This document shows, piece by piece, positions 1 to 13,520 of a stretch of 64,000 bases of DNA. Position 1 is the stretch's first letter; every line of letters starts with the position of its first letter. Made by a program: the position numbers and the translations under genes. The notes below the pieces were generated by a model. The model was not told the origin of the DNA. It worked only from the letters and a program-made list of their open reading frames with translations, and searched no databases. Source of the DNA: Hypomesus transpacificus (Eukaryota > Chordata > Actinopteri > Osmeriformes > Osmeridae). The stretch lies in assembly GCF_021917145.1 (NCBI RefSeq), contig NC_061073.1, positions 11,986,017 to 12,050,016 of the forward strand. Reading direction: 5' to 3'.

Positions 1-151
1 TCTTCCTCTCTCTCCTCCCCGCCTCTGTTTCTCTTCCTCGCTCCCTGCCGTCTGTCTCGAACTCCCCTGCCTCTGCCACTCCCCTGCCTCTCTTCCTCGC
101 TCTTCCTCCCTCCCTGCTGTCGTCCCCGTGCCCTCCTCCTCCGTCCTCCAG
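1..151 (+). other. Intron end of pot1 with a long polypyrimidine tract
   Basis: The first 151 bases are almost entirely C and T and end in CAG at 149-151, directly before the first visible pot1 exon. This reads as an extended polypyrimidine tract and 3' splice site. The phase at the junction is 0. The upstream pot1 exons are not in the window. Confidence 0.75.
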
Positions 152-3100
152 ACGCAGCTTTTCAACGGCTCCAAAACCCTGGTGACCAGCCACGGGTTCT
201 CCGTGGTCACCTTCGACGGGGCGGTGGGCAGCGCCGTGACGCCCCGCACCTCCAGCCTCTCCTCCCACTTTGACGAGGACGACCGGCGCGCCGTGGAGTC
301 GCTGCGTGCCTGGGCCGCCGCTCAGCTGGCGCTGCCCGCCCAGGCCGGCGTCACCCTGGCAGCCGTGCAGCCCAAGGTGTTCTTCGACCTGACCTGCCAG
401 CTGCTCGCCAAAGCCCCGATGGACAGCAGTTGCACCTTGCTGAAGGTGGGGGGGAAGGGGGGGTTGCTTTGTGGAGTCATTTGTTGAATTGCTTCAGTAA
501 ATAGTTGTACTTAAATGGACCAAAGATGTTTTGGTCTGTTAAAGTCCACGAAAGTAACGGGTTACGTGTGCGCCTTGTCTTAATGCACAGAATTATTATT
601 TTGTTCAGGAACTGGTCAAGTAATAGGTCCGTTACATATGTAGTAATTTGTTCAGTTATAGGTCTAGTAACAGGTTCAGTTCAGGAACAGGTCGAGTCAC
701 GGAAATTCACGGGTTGGACTATTTGTGTTGTACATTTTACATATGTTGCATATACTTTACCGTGCATAAATTAAATAAATCACCAAATATTCAAACATAG
801 CTTAAGGTATTCTTTTTAGAGCGAGCTGAACTTGTAGAAACTTAGCTTTTTCTGAGCAAAATCATATGTCTGGCTTCTCGCACAGTTAATAAGATACCCG
901 AGGACAAGACAAAGAAGAAGTTCATTCAAGTTCTAGAACATTGTCGTTGCTCCAGACCCTTATCCTGGCATAACACGTCTCATTAACCGAGTCGTCTCTC
1001 CAGCCTCAGGGATGAGTGTCCTAGTCCGAATCTCCCTGCCCTTGGTTGTCACGTGTCTTGGTCATGTATGTTTACTAAAGTGTTGAGCTCTGGGTAATGA
1101 TGCGTGTCCATAAACAAACATCACCGGAGGGGTGGGGGGAAGGGCCTTACCCTCCCCATCCATCATTTTATAATGGTAATGTGACATTCACAGTAAAAGA
1201 TTTCAAGTGCCGGCAGGGCCATTTCTGCGGTGGCCATTGCTCCCGTGCAATCACCTTCTTTGTCGTGTCTTTCTGTCAGCTTTTCTATCTCTTTTTTTCC
1301 TGCTGGATCGACCCTTATCGACAGCTTGAAGTTGCTAATAGTCTTGCTGTCTTCTGCTGTTCCCTATTTCCTCTCCGTTACCGCCCTGACACGTTCTCCA
1401 TTTTTCTGGGTGGCTTGTTCAGAGAATGCAACCCAAAATGAAACGATTGAGATGATCCACCTCAGAGGTTGTCCGATTCTGGACAGCAGGTCGGTGCGTC
1501 GTTAACCCCATGTCCTCCCGTTCTCCCCTGCTCTGTGTCTCCAGGTTTGGGACGGGACCAAGTGCTCTCACCCTCTGCTCAATGTGTTTGTGGAACCTCA
1601 CCTCCTGGAGGGACGTTCCACGTTGTCCAAGGACATGGAGAACCTCACAGCAAACGTCCTGGTCTACGACAACCACGTAGAGGCAGCACGGCAGCTCAAG
1701 GTCGGCGCTCACACACACACACACACACACGTACACGCACTCACAGATATACACACACTCACACAGACTAGTTGGTTCAATAGTAAAACTACACTTCGAA
1801 GCGGATTTGGCAATACCTCCTCTGACTGTCTGGAGAGGAACACCTCTCTATTGCTTTTTCCAGTCCTGTTCACAGTGAGCCCAAATACTGGCTGAGGTAC
1901 ACCTAAAGAGACAAACCTCTTTAGACAGTCATCTCTCGTTTTTTCGACCAAACCAGGTAACCATGACCACAATCATTTCCCTTTAGGGGGTATTTTGTGA
2001 AGCGGCATACTTAAGACGACAAAGAGACATGAGTCAAGAGGACAGTACAAAAGAGGGGGGGGAGAGAATGGGCAGCTTGTCCTGGCACCTTCATGCTTTT
2101 CGCCCCCCTTGGCTGTGTTTGTTGCGTTGTTCCCCAAATAAATCGAGCAGCGTTCACCTGTTCGTTCGTGGTTCTGTTTCCCATAGTTCAGTAGTTAATA
2201 GTTTACCGTTACCCCCCCTGCGTTCAACGCACCAACACTTGAGTGCTTTTGCTTCTCTGCAGTGCCTCAGGCAAATCTCTTCTCATTTCACCCGCATGAC
2301 AATAATAACCGTGCATTTTTAAAGCCGCGGCATTCTCCAGTCATCTTTCTTTGCTCGTTGCCATCCTTTCCTTTACGCCCTCGCTCTACCCCCACCCCCC
2401 CCACCCCCGCCCCCCCTTTTCAATGTATAATTCTGTCTTTCTGCTCGACAGAAGCGGCCCAAAGCTTTGATCCTCCTCGCTTCCAGCCCCATCATCCTTA
2501 TCTGCGGAGATATGCGACATTAGCATAGTGGTTGCGTAATTATGTGATTTGTTAACCCTTCTCTGACGAGCGACGTCTTTTCAACACAGCCTACGTGCTA
2601 TCTTGGTTCCCACTCACCATCCGCGAGACACATTGAGGTCGACCTCATCAACGTTCACCCGCAACGTCATCCCCCGTATCCCTGCCTAAATCAATTCCGG
2701 GTGCGATCTGTCGTATGACATGTATGTTCTAGACTGGCCCTGTTAATCATCACCGGTGCTCTGTTTGAGCTACATCTGGTGACATCAAGATCCTCTTGTT
2801 CTGCAAATTCAGGCATTTGCTAATCTTCGTCCACAGAAGCAAAGTATTTTTCGGTCTTTTATCCAAACGGTTCCTTGTTCCTTGCAGTGAGAATGTTCGC
2901 ACGGGATGTTCGATGGAAGCAGACGTTTCATTGCTTGCCTTTGTTAAACAATTTATAGAAGACCATGGAAGTAAGTCTCTGTCACACTTCTGTAACTACT
3001 TAACAGTAATTGCCATCTTGCAAGGCTAAAGCCTCCACACAACCCCTTGTAATCTGTCATACTTTCTTCAGTTCTATTCCTTGGCCCTGGATTCAGTCTT

Positions 3101-6100
3101 AATGTCAGGTTGTCACATTGGTCGTGTGATGAAAAGATACTTTTACCCTCTGACATCTTGAATGGATGTCATGAAAGCTTTGTTACGTCTGTTCGCAAAG
3201 CTTCTTCCATGAATAGGCTACCCACATGCGGGTGGGAAAGTTCGAATGCTCTTGGCTTGTTATAAAATGACTAAATGTGTGGGTGTTCTGTTGATATGGT
3301 TAGTCTTAGTGACTTCTTAAAACACGACTAAGTGGGTTGCACTGATGGCACACCGGACCAATGCTCACACCATGTAGGCTGAGATTCAGATTTGGCCCAG
3401 GTCCTTTGCCACATGTCATCCCCTCTCTTTCTCTCCCCACATGTCCTGTCCTCCTCAAAAACACACCGTCTCTCTTATAGATCACAATAAAGGCAGAAAG
3501 AAAAAGAAACACTACCAAGTGACTGGCCTTACATTTCATGGCCACAATGCTAGAAATTGGTGTGTGTGTGTGTGTCTTGAACATAATTAGTCTTTGTGGC
3601 AGTGACATGACAGAGGTGACTTGACCTTTCGGTGGCCATCAGAGAAGCATACCGAGTGTGTCAGAGAGAACACAAACAATAGAATCGTGAGATAGTTCAT
3701 CTAATTCAAGATTACAGGATCTTAGTTCCAAAGATGTTTGAAAAAAACTTCAATAACAAACATCTAAAAATAACAATGAAACACCTATTTCAATACAAAT
3801 GTTCACAGCAGTTTTCCAGTTAATGTGATGAAATTAAGTGTAGCACTTATATTCTAAGAGGCATTTATTTGACAGGAGTCATTTAACCCCCATCAATTGA
3901 TTCAACCTCATAAATGTTCTTTTGCCAGGCAGACTAGTATGAATAGAAATATATCCTCTATTATCAATCTCCTCTGGCGAATAAGCCGTAATAGTGTGAA
4001 ATTGACTGAGCGGGGCTATTGTGAAAAGGGCTAGTTAGAGAAGAAAAGAGCTGATTAGTTGAAAGGGAGCGGAGAAAGAGAGAAGAAATGGAAAGAAAAG
4101 TGCGTCATCGATCCGCCTCTGTCATAGATCCTTTAACCCTTCTCAGAGCAGTGGGGCTCGTCTACGTGGTTTACACACTCAAAGACACGAGTGCGCAGTC
4201 ATGTGACGAGCGAGCCCAACATTCCACAAGGATTATGATCAGCTCCGTATTGGCTCTGCTGCACTCTGCGAGACATCATGCACACACACACACACACATT
4301 CACGGTAGCACCACGTCCGCAGCAGCAGGGTGTCCCCATCTTCTCCGTTGCAGTCTGCTGACCACATGCTATCTCCCACACCCCAGCAAACACACCACCT
4401 CGGACACAGCAGGGGGTCTCGGAGCGTTCAAACCCACTCCAACCCAATCCTCACGCCTCCCCGCAAGCCCCTGAGACACTGACAAACTGGTCTGCCACAC
4501 AAGATGGTGGGGGGTCAGTTGGCTAAGCGGTTAGGGAATCAGACTTATAATCAGGCGGTTGCTGGTTATCCAGCCGTGTCAAATGACGTTGTGTCTTTGG
4601 GCAAGGCACTTCACCCTACTTGCCTCGGGGAGAATGTCCCTGTACTTACTGTAAGTCGCTCTGGATAAGAGCGTCTGCTAAATGACTAAATGTAAATGTA
4701 AGATGTACATCACCCCCTCCCATAGTTATCAGCTGTGTAAGGGAGACCGTACTGTTTGGGCAAGGTAAGTGTTCAGTCTGTCGTCTTTAGCCCCATTTTG
4801 CTGTGAAACAAACTGTTTGTCGCCAATACAAATCATGACCAAAAGAATGATTCATGTGGAGAACTGTGGTCATAGCATGTCGTTAAGGATATGGATGAGC
4901 ATGGGATTTGTCTGGTAGAAGTAGCTGTGGAAAACTGGGATGATTTCCAAGTGGAAATGCGCCGCTTGACTTCAATCGAAAAGGAATCGCTTTGTTTTTA
5001 CACCCTTGTAATCGATGTTGATCCAAGAAGTTTCCGTTGTGGATTCAAAGGCATAATTATGTTTTGTAATTCCGTAGCGTAGATATACTACTGTACCTAA
5101 GAAAGGATTCCACCTCTCTTGCTGCTTGTCTGTTTTTATATGACTGTTTGCGTGTCTTTATCCCTACCTCAGTCGCTGCCTCCCTCTATCCGTCTTCTTT
5201 AAAGAGCCCCTTCACTATACATTAACTTCTAAGGCCTCCCTCTCGTCTCATCCACTTTTCCCTCTCCATCGCTTTGTTAGAATTCATCCCCCCCTTTTCA
5301 CTTCTTCTCACGTTCTCTCTTCTCCCCCTCTTCTTTCTCTTTTTCTCCCCCTATTTCTCTCTCTTCTGTCCTCCCTTTCCTCTTCTCTCTCACTAGCTTT
5401 TGTCTTTTTCATCTCTCTGTTCCGCCCTGTCCTCTGCTCTCTACATCAGCGCTAACTATAACACAGATGTTTACCTGAATCCCTGTTTCCCCGCTCCACA
5501 CCCCCCCCCCCCCCCTCCCACAACTTCCCTTTTGCTGACGCAGCTTTTGTCCCCGGGAGTCAGGTGGCTAAACGGTGAGGGAGTCGGGCTAGTAATCAGA
5601 AGGTCGCCAGTTCGATTCCCGGCTGTGCCACATGACGTTGTGTCCTTGGGCAAGGCACTTCACCCTACTTGCCACGGGGGAATGTCCCTGTACTTACTGT
5701 AAGTCGCTCTGGATAAGAGCGTCTGCTAAATGACTAAATGTAATGTAAATGTAATGTCCCGGTCCAATTCCTCCACCTGCCACAGACCAAACCTAGATAC
5801 TGTACAGCTCTGATCCTAGATACGTCCTTGTTATGTCTATGACAAATCTGGCCACAAAAACCTGTACATCTCCACACTGAATTCAGTGTAGAGATGCTCT
5901 TGAAATACTCCCAATACTCCGCCGGGTGCTCCAATGCTACTTTAAATTCCTATGCTGCTCTTGTTTATTGATAGTAAAACATTCTGACAATTAAAATTCA
6001 ATCCACACACAGAGAGACAGAATTAACTTATTTTGAAACAATTGCGTTAGATGCCGTTTCTCATTACGCATGGTGAGAAATGCTCCTAGACAGACGTTCA

Positions 6101-8091
6101 CACCTCTGCTTCAACGCTTCTCTCTATCGCTTGTGAAAATGCCATGATCTTCTCTTCGTCTGTTTTCCAAGATGGCTCAAAGTGCCACTTTCAACCCAGA
6201 TATTTTTAGACTGAGTGAGTCAAAGGTGTTTTTCCTGGGTCTAAGAAAATTCCAACCGAGAATCTTTTCTGTGAAATGCAAGTGTAAAAACAAAAGACAT
6301 AGACAACACTTGTCCAGCTTGTTATTTGGAACACGGTGTACCTTGCTGCAAATTCCCAAATGCTCTGTTGCTTTTTTGAGTTAGCAGCTGAATTCATAAC
6401 TGTGTTTGTGTTTAGTTGTGTGTGTGTGTTTGTGTGCAAGTTGGTCCGTGAGATCAGTATCCAGGGATGGCCAGGGACCCTCATCTGTGCAGCACCACTC
6501 TGGCCTCTTGGCCAGCACCACACTCTCCCATCAATTATTCATGAGGAGAAGTTGACAAGACCAACATGTGAGAGGCAGAGCGAGGGATGGGAGAAGGAGA
6601 GGGTTGCACTGCACCTGCTCTGACTGAACATACTGCTCCTCAAATGACTGTCCTCATAGCAGCTAGAGGCTGAGTGTACAGTGTACGCACGTGTGTTTTC
6701 ATTGACATGTTTTCATTCTGGTATTGTCCTACTGTTCTGTTAGCGAACTGAATGATTTCAGCACTCGGCGGGCCATTTGGTATTGTTCTCAGCACGTCCA
6801 TAGATTACACACATAAACATATTGTCGTTCGTGTAGTGTCTCCATTGAGAAAATTGTTTACAAATTACCACTAAGCGCCCTAAACATTGAACTGTAATCG
6901 AGGTCCTTAATCTCAATGAGCCACGCTTATTGTGTCTCCTATTTGCCCTTCCTCTTCGAATTTGTTTTTCTCTGCCCAAAGACCCACAGCCTGAGCAATG
7001 CCAAAACTGGCTCTTTCTCACAAACCTATTTCCTGATATAATAGAAAGAAATGGCTGGTGTGAAATGAGGTGTTTTTTTCTCCCTTTACCCAAGGGATGA
7101 GAGGGCAACCTTGTGCTACTTTATTGAGCCTGACTCAATGAGAAACTGTAAAGCCTTAAGCAATCGTCTGAGTTCGGAGAATCCTTTTACTGGGGAATCT
7201 GGCTGCTTTCCTAGCAGGGGACTGTTAAGCATCTCAAATGTCAAGTCTGTCTGTTTGTGGGTGACTAGCTTTTATACAACATCCAGATCAAGTATTTACA
7301 CACACAACCACAGAACAATCCAGTCTGTCGAGAAGGAAAGAGATTTGGCACATTGTGAAAGATGAAGCCTTCTGTACATGGGCAGGTGTCCTGAGATCTA
7401 TTAAGAGTGCATCAAATATACCAAAACAAGCCAATTTATAAAATCAGTTCACTTAATTATCATAAATCTAAAACTTGTTTTTAATCTTAGCCATTCATTT
7501 GGTGCTAAGACTGCATCAACAATCAAATGCCTTTCCAAATAAACCCTGCTTATATATTCAAAAGAATCCTTTGTGGATCGAACTTTTCAGTTTTGTGCTC
7601 AATGACTGTAAATGTCAAAAGCCATCTTATCAAAGTTAGTTTCAAAAGTCAACCCAGTAACAGCAAGGCGACGTCCATAATCTCACATCCCAAATAGGGG
7701 GTGACATTGGCCAAAAGTCAGCACAGGATCTTGGCTCGGAATGCATTCTCATTACAAACACACCTGGTCACTTTGGGCAAGGAATACGGCAGACTCGCTA
7801 GCCGTGGCAAGCCAGGAACAGCTTTTGAGGTTAGCGTCGTGGCTTGGCTGGCTTTGAACCAGAGGGCTGCCGCATCCCCTTGCTTCAGTGCAGTCTCGCT
7901 GTCCTCGACGGTTCCTCCCCACGTCACTGGGCATTAATCATTTACCCTGCACATTCCAAAACCTGTTTCTAACCAAACAAAAGTGCCAGAGAACTTGGTC
8001 AGCTGCAGCTGAACAGGAAGGACGTCACAAACGTCCCCAGAGAACTTCTCATTGGATCATTCTTTGGATTCATAATTTGTCCAACGCTTCT

Positions 8092-8128
<37 letters not shown>

Positions 8129-11100
8129 TCATTAGAGGGTGATGGATCTCCTTCGTGACCTGAAAGCATGATCTGAGCTACTGGAAGAGCAGGAAAATCT
8201 CTATAGGTCTGAGAGGATGGAATCCCCTGCCTAAGTGGTCCCCGTTAGCCTAGCTGGGGGTCCAATCCTTTTTAGAGCTCATCCTTCTTTTGTACCCCGA
8301 GCAGCACACTCTGGAGGAGAGAGCCAGGGAGCTCATCTGGATTAGATGGGGGAAATATATGGGGCTCTGGACTTCCTAGTTGGGGATACCTCCACCAGTG
8401 GATTCTGGCTGTTTTGTTCTGATTATCGATCAGATCCCTACTCCTTTAAACGTATCGATTGGAAATATGTTTGGAATGACTACCCATGTACATAACTTTG
8501 CCAGTAAATAGCTTGTAATGTGCTTTTTAGAAGTGTCTACATTTAAACCCCTGCGTCCATGGAATACTGTATGCTGTGACGTATGAATTCCACGGATGTA
8601 CTAAATAGGCCATTGTGTCTCTAAAAGAGCTGAAACTCAATAGGAACAACCTTCCCCTGACGATGTGCGGACGAACGGTGAAACTCTGAGCCATCCCCCA
8701 CCACTGTCACACCGGGCCCCAACACAGCTGGGAGGGTAGAGAGAGAGGAAATTCGGGACGTCGTCAGCCCTAAGCTGGACGTGACGAAACGACTGAGGCA
8801 GTTGTCTTAATAGTTTTGGGGGGGGGGGGGGGCGTTTTCTGCTTTCCCATAATGAAGATTGCTAGCATGTAGTCGCACTGAGGGTTTTGGTGAGAGCTTT
8901 GGGACCACACCACCATCTACTGGTTGGAAATGTGTGCAGGTCTGACTCATCCAAGATTAGGTTAGGCTATCTTTTGGATGCATGCTGCGTGGGAGATAGC
9001 TGTAATTGGAAATGTGTGGTAATTGATCCATGGGTGAACAAAATGCTTACATTCAAAAGTTCATATGCACCTGTTAGCTTCCAACCGTCATTTCGGGCTG
9101 TGCTTTGTGGAAACTTTAAAATGTAGTGATTGATAGAGGTGGAGGAGAAACAGTGTTGAAGCCCTCGTACACGGGAAGAAAACCTGCTTGTGAATGTAAG
9201 CTGTATTACTGCCATCAGGCAACACTTCAACAAAGTTCCCTGACGTTTATCTGTCGTCCATTGTTCTCTGTCTTTCTCTGTCTCTGGAAGTCGCTTTGGA
9301 TAAAAGCGTCTGCTAAAATGAATAAACGTCCTTGCAGCCAGGGGCTTATCTTCGGATATACAACATACACCCAGTTCCCGGGGCCAGCAAGGTGCCTGGC
9401 AACCATGCCGGCCAATCGGGTCAGGCGGACCACCTGGCCTTCCACCTGCACGGAGGCAACTCGTACGGCAGGGGTATACAAGTGCTTCCCGACGACAGCG
9501 TGGAGATCCAGGAGCTGAAGAGGTGAGGCGGGCCTGGCGGCCTTTTTGGGTCAACAGTTCAAAGTGTCACCTCAAGGCACATCCAGGGCAGTTCACTGTA
9601 GCTTCACCCTGCCAGGTGTTCATCCACTCACACCATCTTTAGTTTGTTTTGCGCTGTATTATGATGATCTTGCATACCTTTTTAATGAGATATCGAGCGA
9701 GTGGCGTGTACTTTAAAACGTGATTGATTCAAGGGAATTCATATCGGATACTTTCACCCTTGCCCGCTGTGAGAATCCACTCACACTGTCTGTAGCTTGC
9801 TCTACACTTACGACTACATTTACAGTTACATTTAGTCATTTAGCAGTCGTTTCGCACGGCCGGGATTCAAACCGCCGACCTTCTGATTAATAGCCTGATT
9901 CCCTAACCGCTCAGCCGTCTGACCCCCTACTAAGGACCCCCCCCCTCCCCCGACTAATGACCCCCCCCCCCCCCCCGACTAATGACCCCCGACTAATGAG
10001 TGATTTTTGCGATTTTTATTGAATTAAGGATTTCGTAGCCCATCATGAGCAACACCGTTCAGGGAATAGGTTACATATTAGCAATCTCTCCTCCTGTAGA
10101 ATAGGAATATATTGGTACGGGCACAACGCTCTTTGAGGGTTTTCCAACATTATTTGTCGTCCACCCCAGGGTCATAGGGTCTTCCCCCGAGTCAGACAGC
10201 AATGAGATGTCTGACTTTGAGGACTTCCTGGATGTCTGGAGTACACCACCAGAATCCTTTGGTAAGGGACCGACTTATCACTTTGTATTACAAAGGGGAG
10301 AGGGGGTGTCTGTGGGAAAGGTGTGTTTGGGAGATGGGAAGAGGAGGGGGTGTTTTTATTCTGAAACCTCTTTCTAAAAATCTGTCTCATTCTATGTTGT
10401 CACTATAGATTCAACTGGAGAGAGAAGTGCAACAGGTATTGTACGAAAGGAAGACTGTGCTCGAACCCTTGAATAGGAAACGTGCTGTTTACTGCTAAAT
10501 AAACACTCATGCTTGATGTTCAATTGACTCAAAGGAACCAAGATTTTGTATTTTTTTATTACACCATACCTGCTTGTAATCTTTATATTCCTAAAGATGG
10601 TGTTTGCTGGTGTTTGTAGAGAGAAGCTGCAGTCACAGTCTGGCGTGTGTGACTCTGGCTGAGGCCAAGGGAGAAGGTCCACCTGGTGGGTTCCACGTGA
10701 AGGCCCAACTCAAGTCCTACCAACCTCAGAGACTTTTCCAGTCACTCAAACTTTACTGCCACAAGTGTAAAACCATGTAAGTTACCACAGTATCTACAGT
10801 CTGACACTTGCAGACCAGTTATTATGAGATGGATTCAGCTTTAAAACAAAAAGTCTGTTCTCATAAAGGTGGATTATGGCCTGTTTAACATAAACAGCTA
10901 TAATGCATTTTAAATCAACTACTCTGATTTCAAAATGTTCTCTAATTCCTTTTTTTAAATAAATCCCTAACCACACACGGAAGAAAACACCATGTCCCAT
11001 CATTCCTCTATCTTGCTGTTTCACTCAGACGGGAAGTCCCAGATGACATCACAATAGGGAGTCTGTTCCTGGAAGCCCAAAGGGAGGCTGGACCTTGTAG

Positions 11101-13489
11101 AGAAGACTGGACTGTCGCAACCGATGTGGATCGCCCTGGAGACTGTCCAGCCTTTCCCCACAGGACGCTGACCCTTCACCTGCCCACGCACAGCGAGCGA
11201 CGCGGTGCCGAGATCAACGAACTCGTCTTTATTAAGGGTAAAACGATGATGGCTTTGGTGGGTGCCAGATGTGGTGAGGTTACGTTGCAGTGGTGGTGAA
11301 TGCCTTTTCAAGACTGCAGGACTTGCATCGGGTCCCAAGTAAAATGCATTTGCTGTACTCAAATGATTCCAGCCTTATCCGCCGATGCAAAAGCCTGGTA
11401 AATCACAGGTTTGGTTCACAGAAGTGTGAATGTGTCTGTTTGTGCTCACCCAACAATGTAAGGGTTCAACTTCGTAAGTTAAAAGTTGATCATATAAAAG
11501 TCCTATAAAATAGTTCATCTATGGCTACCTTTTATACAGTTACTGCTTTATTGTGTTCTTGTACTTTGAAAAAATACTTTGAAGCACTTTGTAACGTTCT
11601 GAAAAGCACTGTACGAAAACGGTTAACTCGCTTCCTAAGAAATGGTGTCTTTGAGTCTCCCCTGTTCAAGTTGACCAGCAAAGCAGAACGTTGGTCAGCA
11701 TGTCTTCGTCTCATCTTCAGGAGCAACCTTTGAGGAGACGTGCTGCATCACACCAGGGTTTAAAAACGTGATCCCTGTGAGGTCATCGCAAGGAAGCATG
11801 TCCTTGCTCGATCTCTCCGCCCCCTTCCTGTTCCGTGGAAAGCAGCAATACTACGGGTCAGACCCCAGCCCTTTCACAAGCACTCAGCCGGTCGCCCCTC
11901 TCTGGCAAATCTCTGAGCTCACCGCTGGATTCGCCGTACTGAACACCACTTTGGTTTGACTTCTGTGTTGCAGATGCAAGCAGTGTTCCCACGTCGACCT
12001 GACACAGCCTTTTGGTCAGAACACAGATGTGCTGGATGAGAAAGCTGTGGCAGAAGGTAACATTTTGAGAACGTACCCCTTCACTAGCTTGACGGTTGGG
12101 TTTAGACGATTATTATATTATATTCGGTCAGTATCGTATCAGGTGAGCTCAATCAATCAATCTTTATTTATAAAGCACAACTAAACACAACTTTCGTTGA
12201 CCAATGTGCTATACAGAGTGCTAAAATCAACATGACAACAGATACAAACAGACATGATATGACAACAGATACATACAGACAAACAACTGCATCAACACTC
12301 ATCCCTATAGGACACATAAAATAAAAAAAAGTCTTTAACCTCACTTTAAAAACGGACCAATGTCTATTCATTGGTCGGAAAGTAGCCCTTTTGAAGGTTT
12401 TGTTATTACAGACACTTCCACTTGTAAAGTAACCATTTATTGATCCTTTTTCTTCCCTCTGTGACCTAGTTTAGGGTTCATTGTTGACGTTTGTGTCGTT
12501 CCTTGCAATCTCTCTTTCAATCTCTTTCAATCTCTCTCTCAATCTTTCAATCTCTCTCTCAATCTCTCTCCATCTTTCAATCTCTCTCTCAATCTTTCAA
12601 TCTCTCTCGATCTCTCGCCCCCCCCCCCTCTCGCGCACACTCTCAATCGTTGTCTCTCGTTCGCTCTCACTCTCCCCGAAGCCCTTCTCATGCTCACCCT
12701 CAGGCTACAGTGTCTTCCATCTCACTCTCATCTGAGTCGGGTTACCATCACGGTCATTTTTAGGTCCTGTTGCTTCGATCTACCAGACGAAACACTTACT
12801 GACACAGTCTCATCATTCCATTGTCTCCTTTGAAATCCACATGCTAGGCTGTCTATCCCTCCTCCTCTCTGTCCCAACACTACATCACAGATATTCGGCT
12901 TGGCTTCCTTTCAAGCCCTCGTTCCTCAACAGGAGTAACGCTGGATTGTCATTGTTGCCTTTCAATGCAATCCCTATGCATGAGTGCGTTTGAACTGAGA
13001 AACGCTCAACTTTTGAGGCTGTATGACAACTGGGACCAGTCTGGGACCAATCAGAACCGAGAAGGATAAAAGAAAAGGATAAGTTATGCTCTGTGTTTTT
13101 GTTGTTGCACTTCGAACATCTTACCCGTTCACCGAACCCTTGTAGGTTTGATGTGTCGCACCCTTTCCTACTGCATCTCTCTGTGTGTCTCTGTCTCTCA
13201 TGCCATCTCTGTTGTCCCTGGTTCTATTTGATGTCTGTCCCCGTGGATTCAGCTCCCGGAGTTGTTCTCCAACTCTTCTCCGCCTCAGCGAGTTGTGGCA
13301 GAATATGTGTCCCTTGTCAACACCGTTGGGGGGTTTGTTGTGGCTCTTTGGCTCGAACCACCAAAATCCCGTTAGAACAGTGCTTCTGATCCTTGATTAG
13401 TGCGAGTGGTGTAGCTCAGTGGTAGAATATAGAATATTCTATATTCTAGTGCGAGTGGTGTAGCTCAGTGGTAGAATATAGAATATTCT

Positions 13490-13520
<31 letters not shown>

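Larger units (their letters stand above)
1701..9337 (+). other. Large pot1 intron (7.6 kb) with SINEs and homopolymers
   Basis: The donor is GT at 1701 and the acceptor CAG at 9335-9337. The intron holds a CA-rich microsatellite (1711-1768), a SINE remnant (about 3331-3500), two full-length tRNA-derived SINEs (4508-4700 and 5555-5757), a 15-base C run (5501-5515), a 35-base G run (8093-8127), a 15-base G run (8818-8832) and a retroposon tail touching the acceptor (about 9286-9327). No other exon is recognised in it. Confidence 0.8.

Noticed and set aside
1469..1771. Open frames with Thr/His repeats over the CA microsatellite
   Set aside because: Microsatellite translation next to a real pot1 exon in another frame.
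8967..9554. 195-codon open frame antisense to pot1 exon 9338-9522
   Set aside because: No recognisable domain; it crosses a pot1 exon, an intron and retroposon tail sequence.
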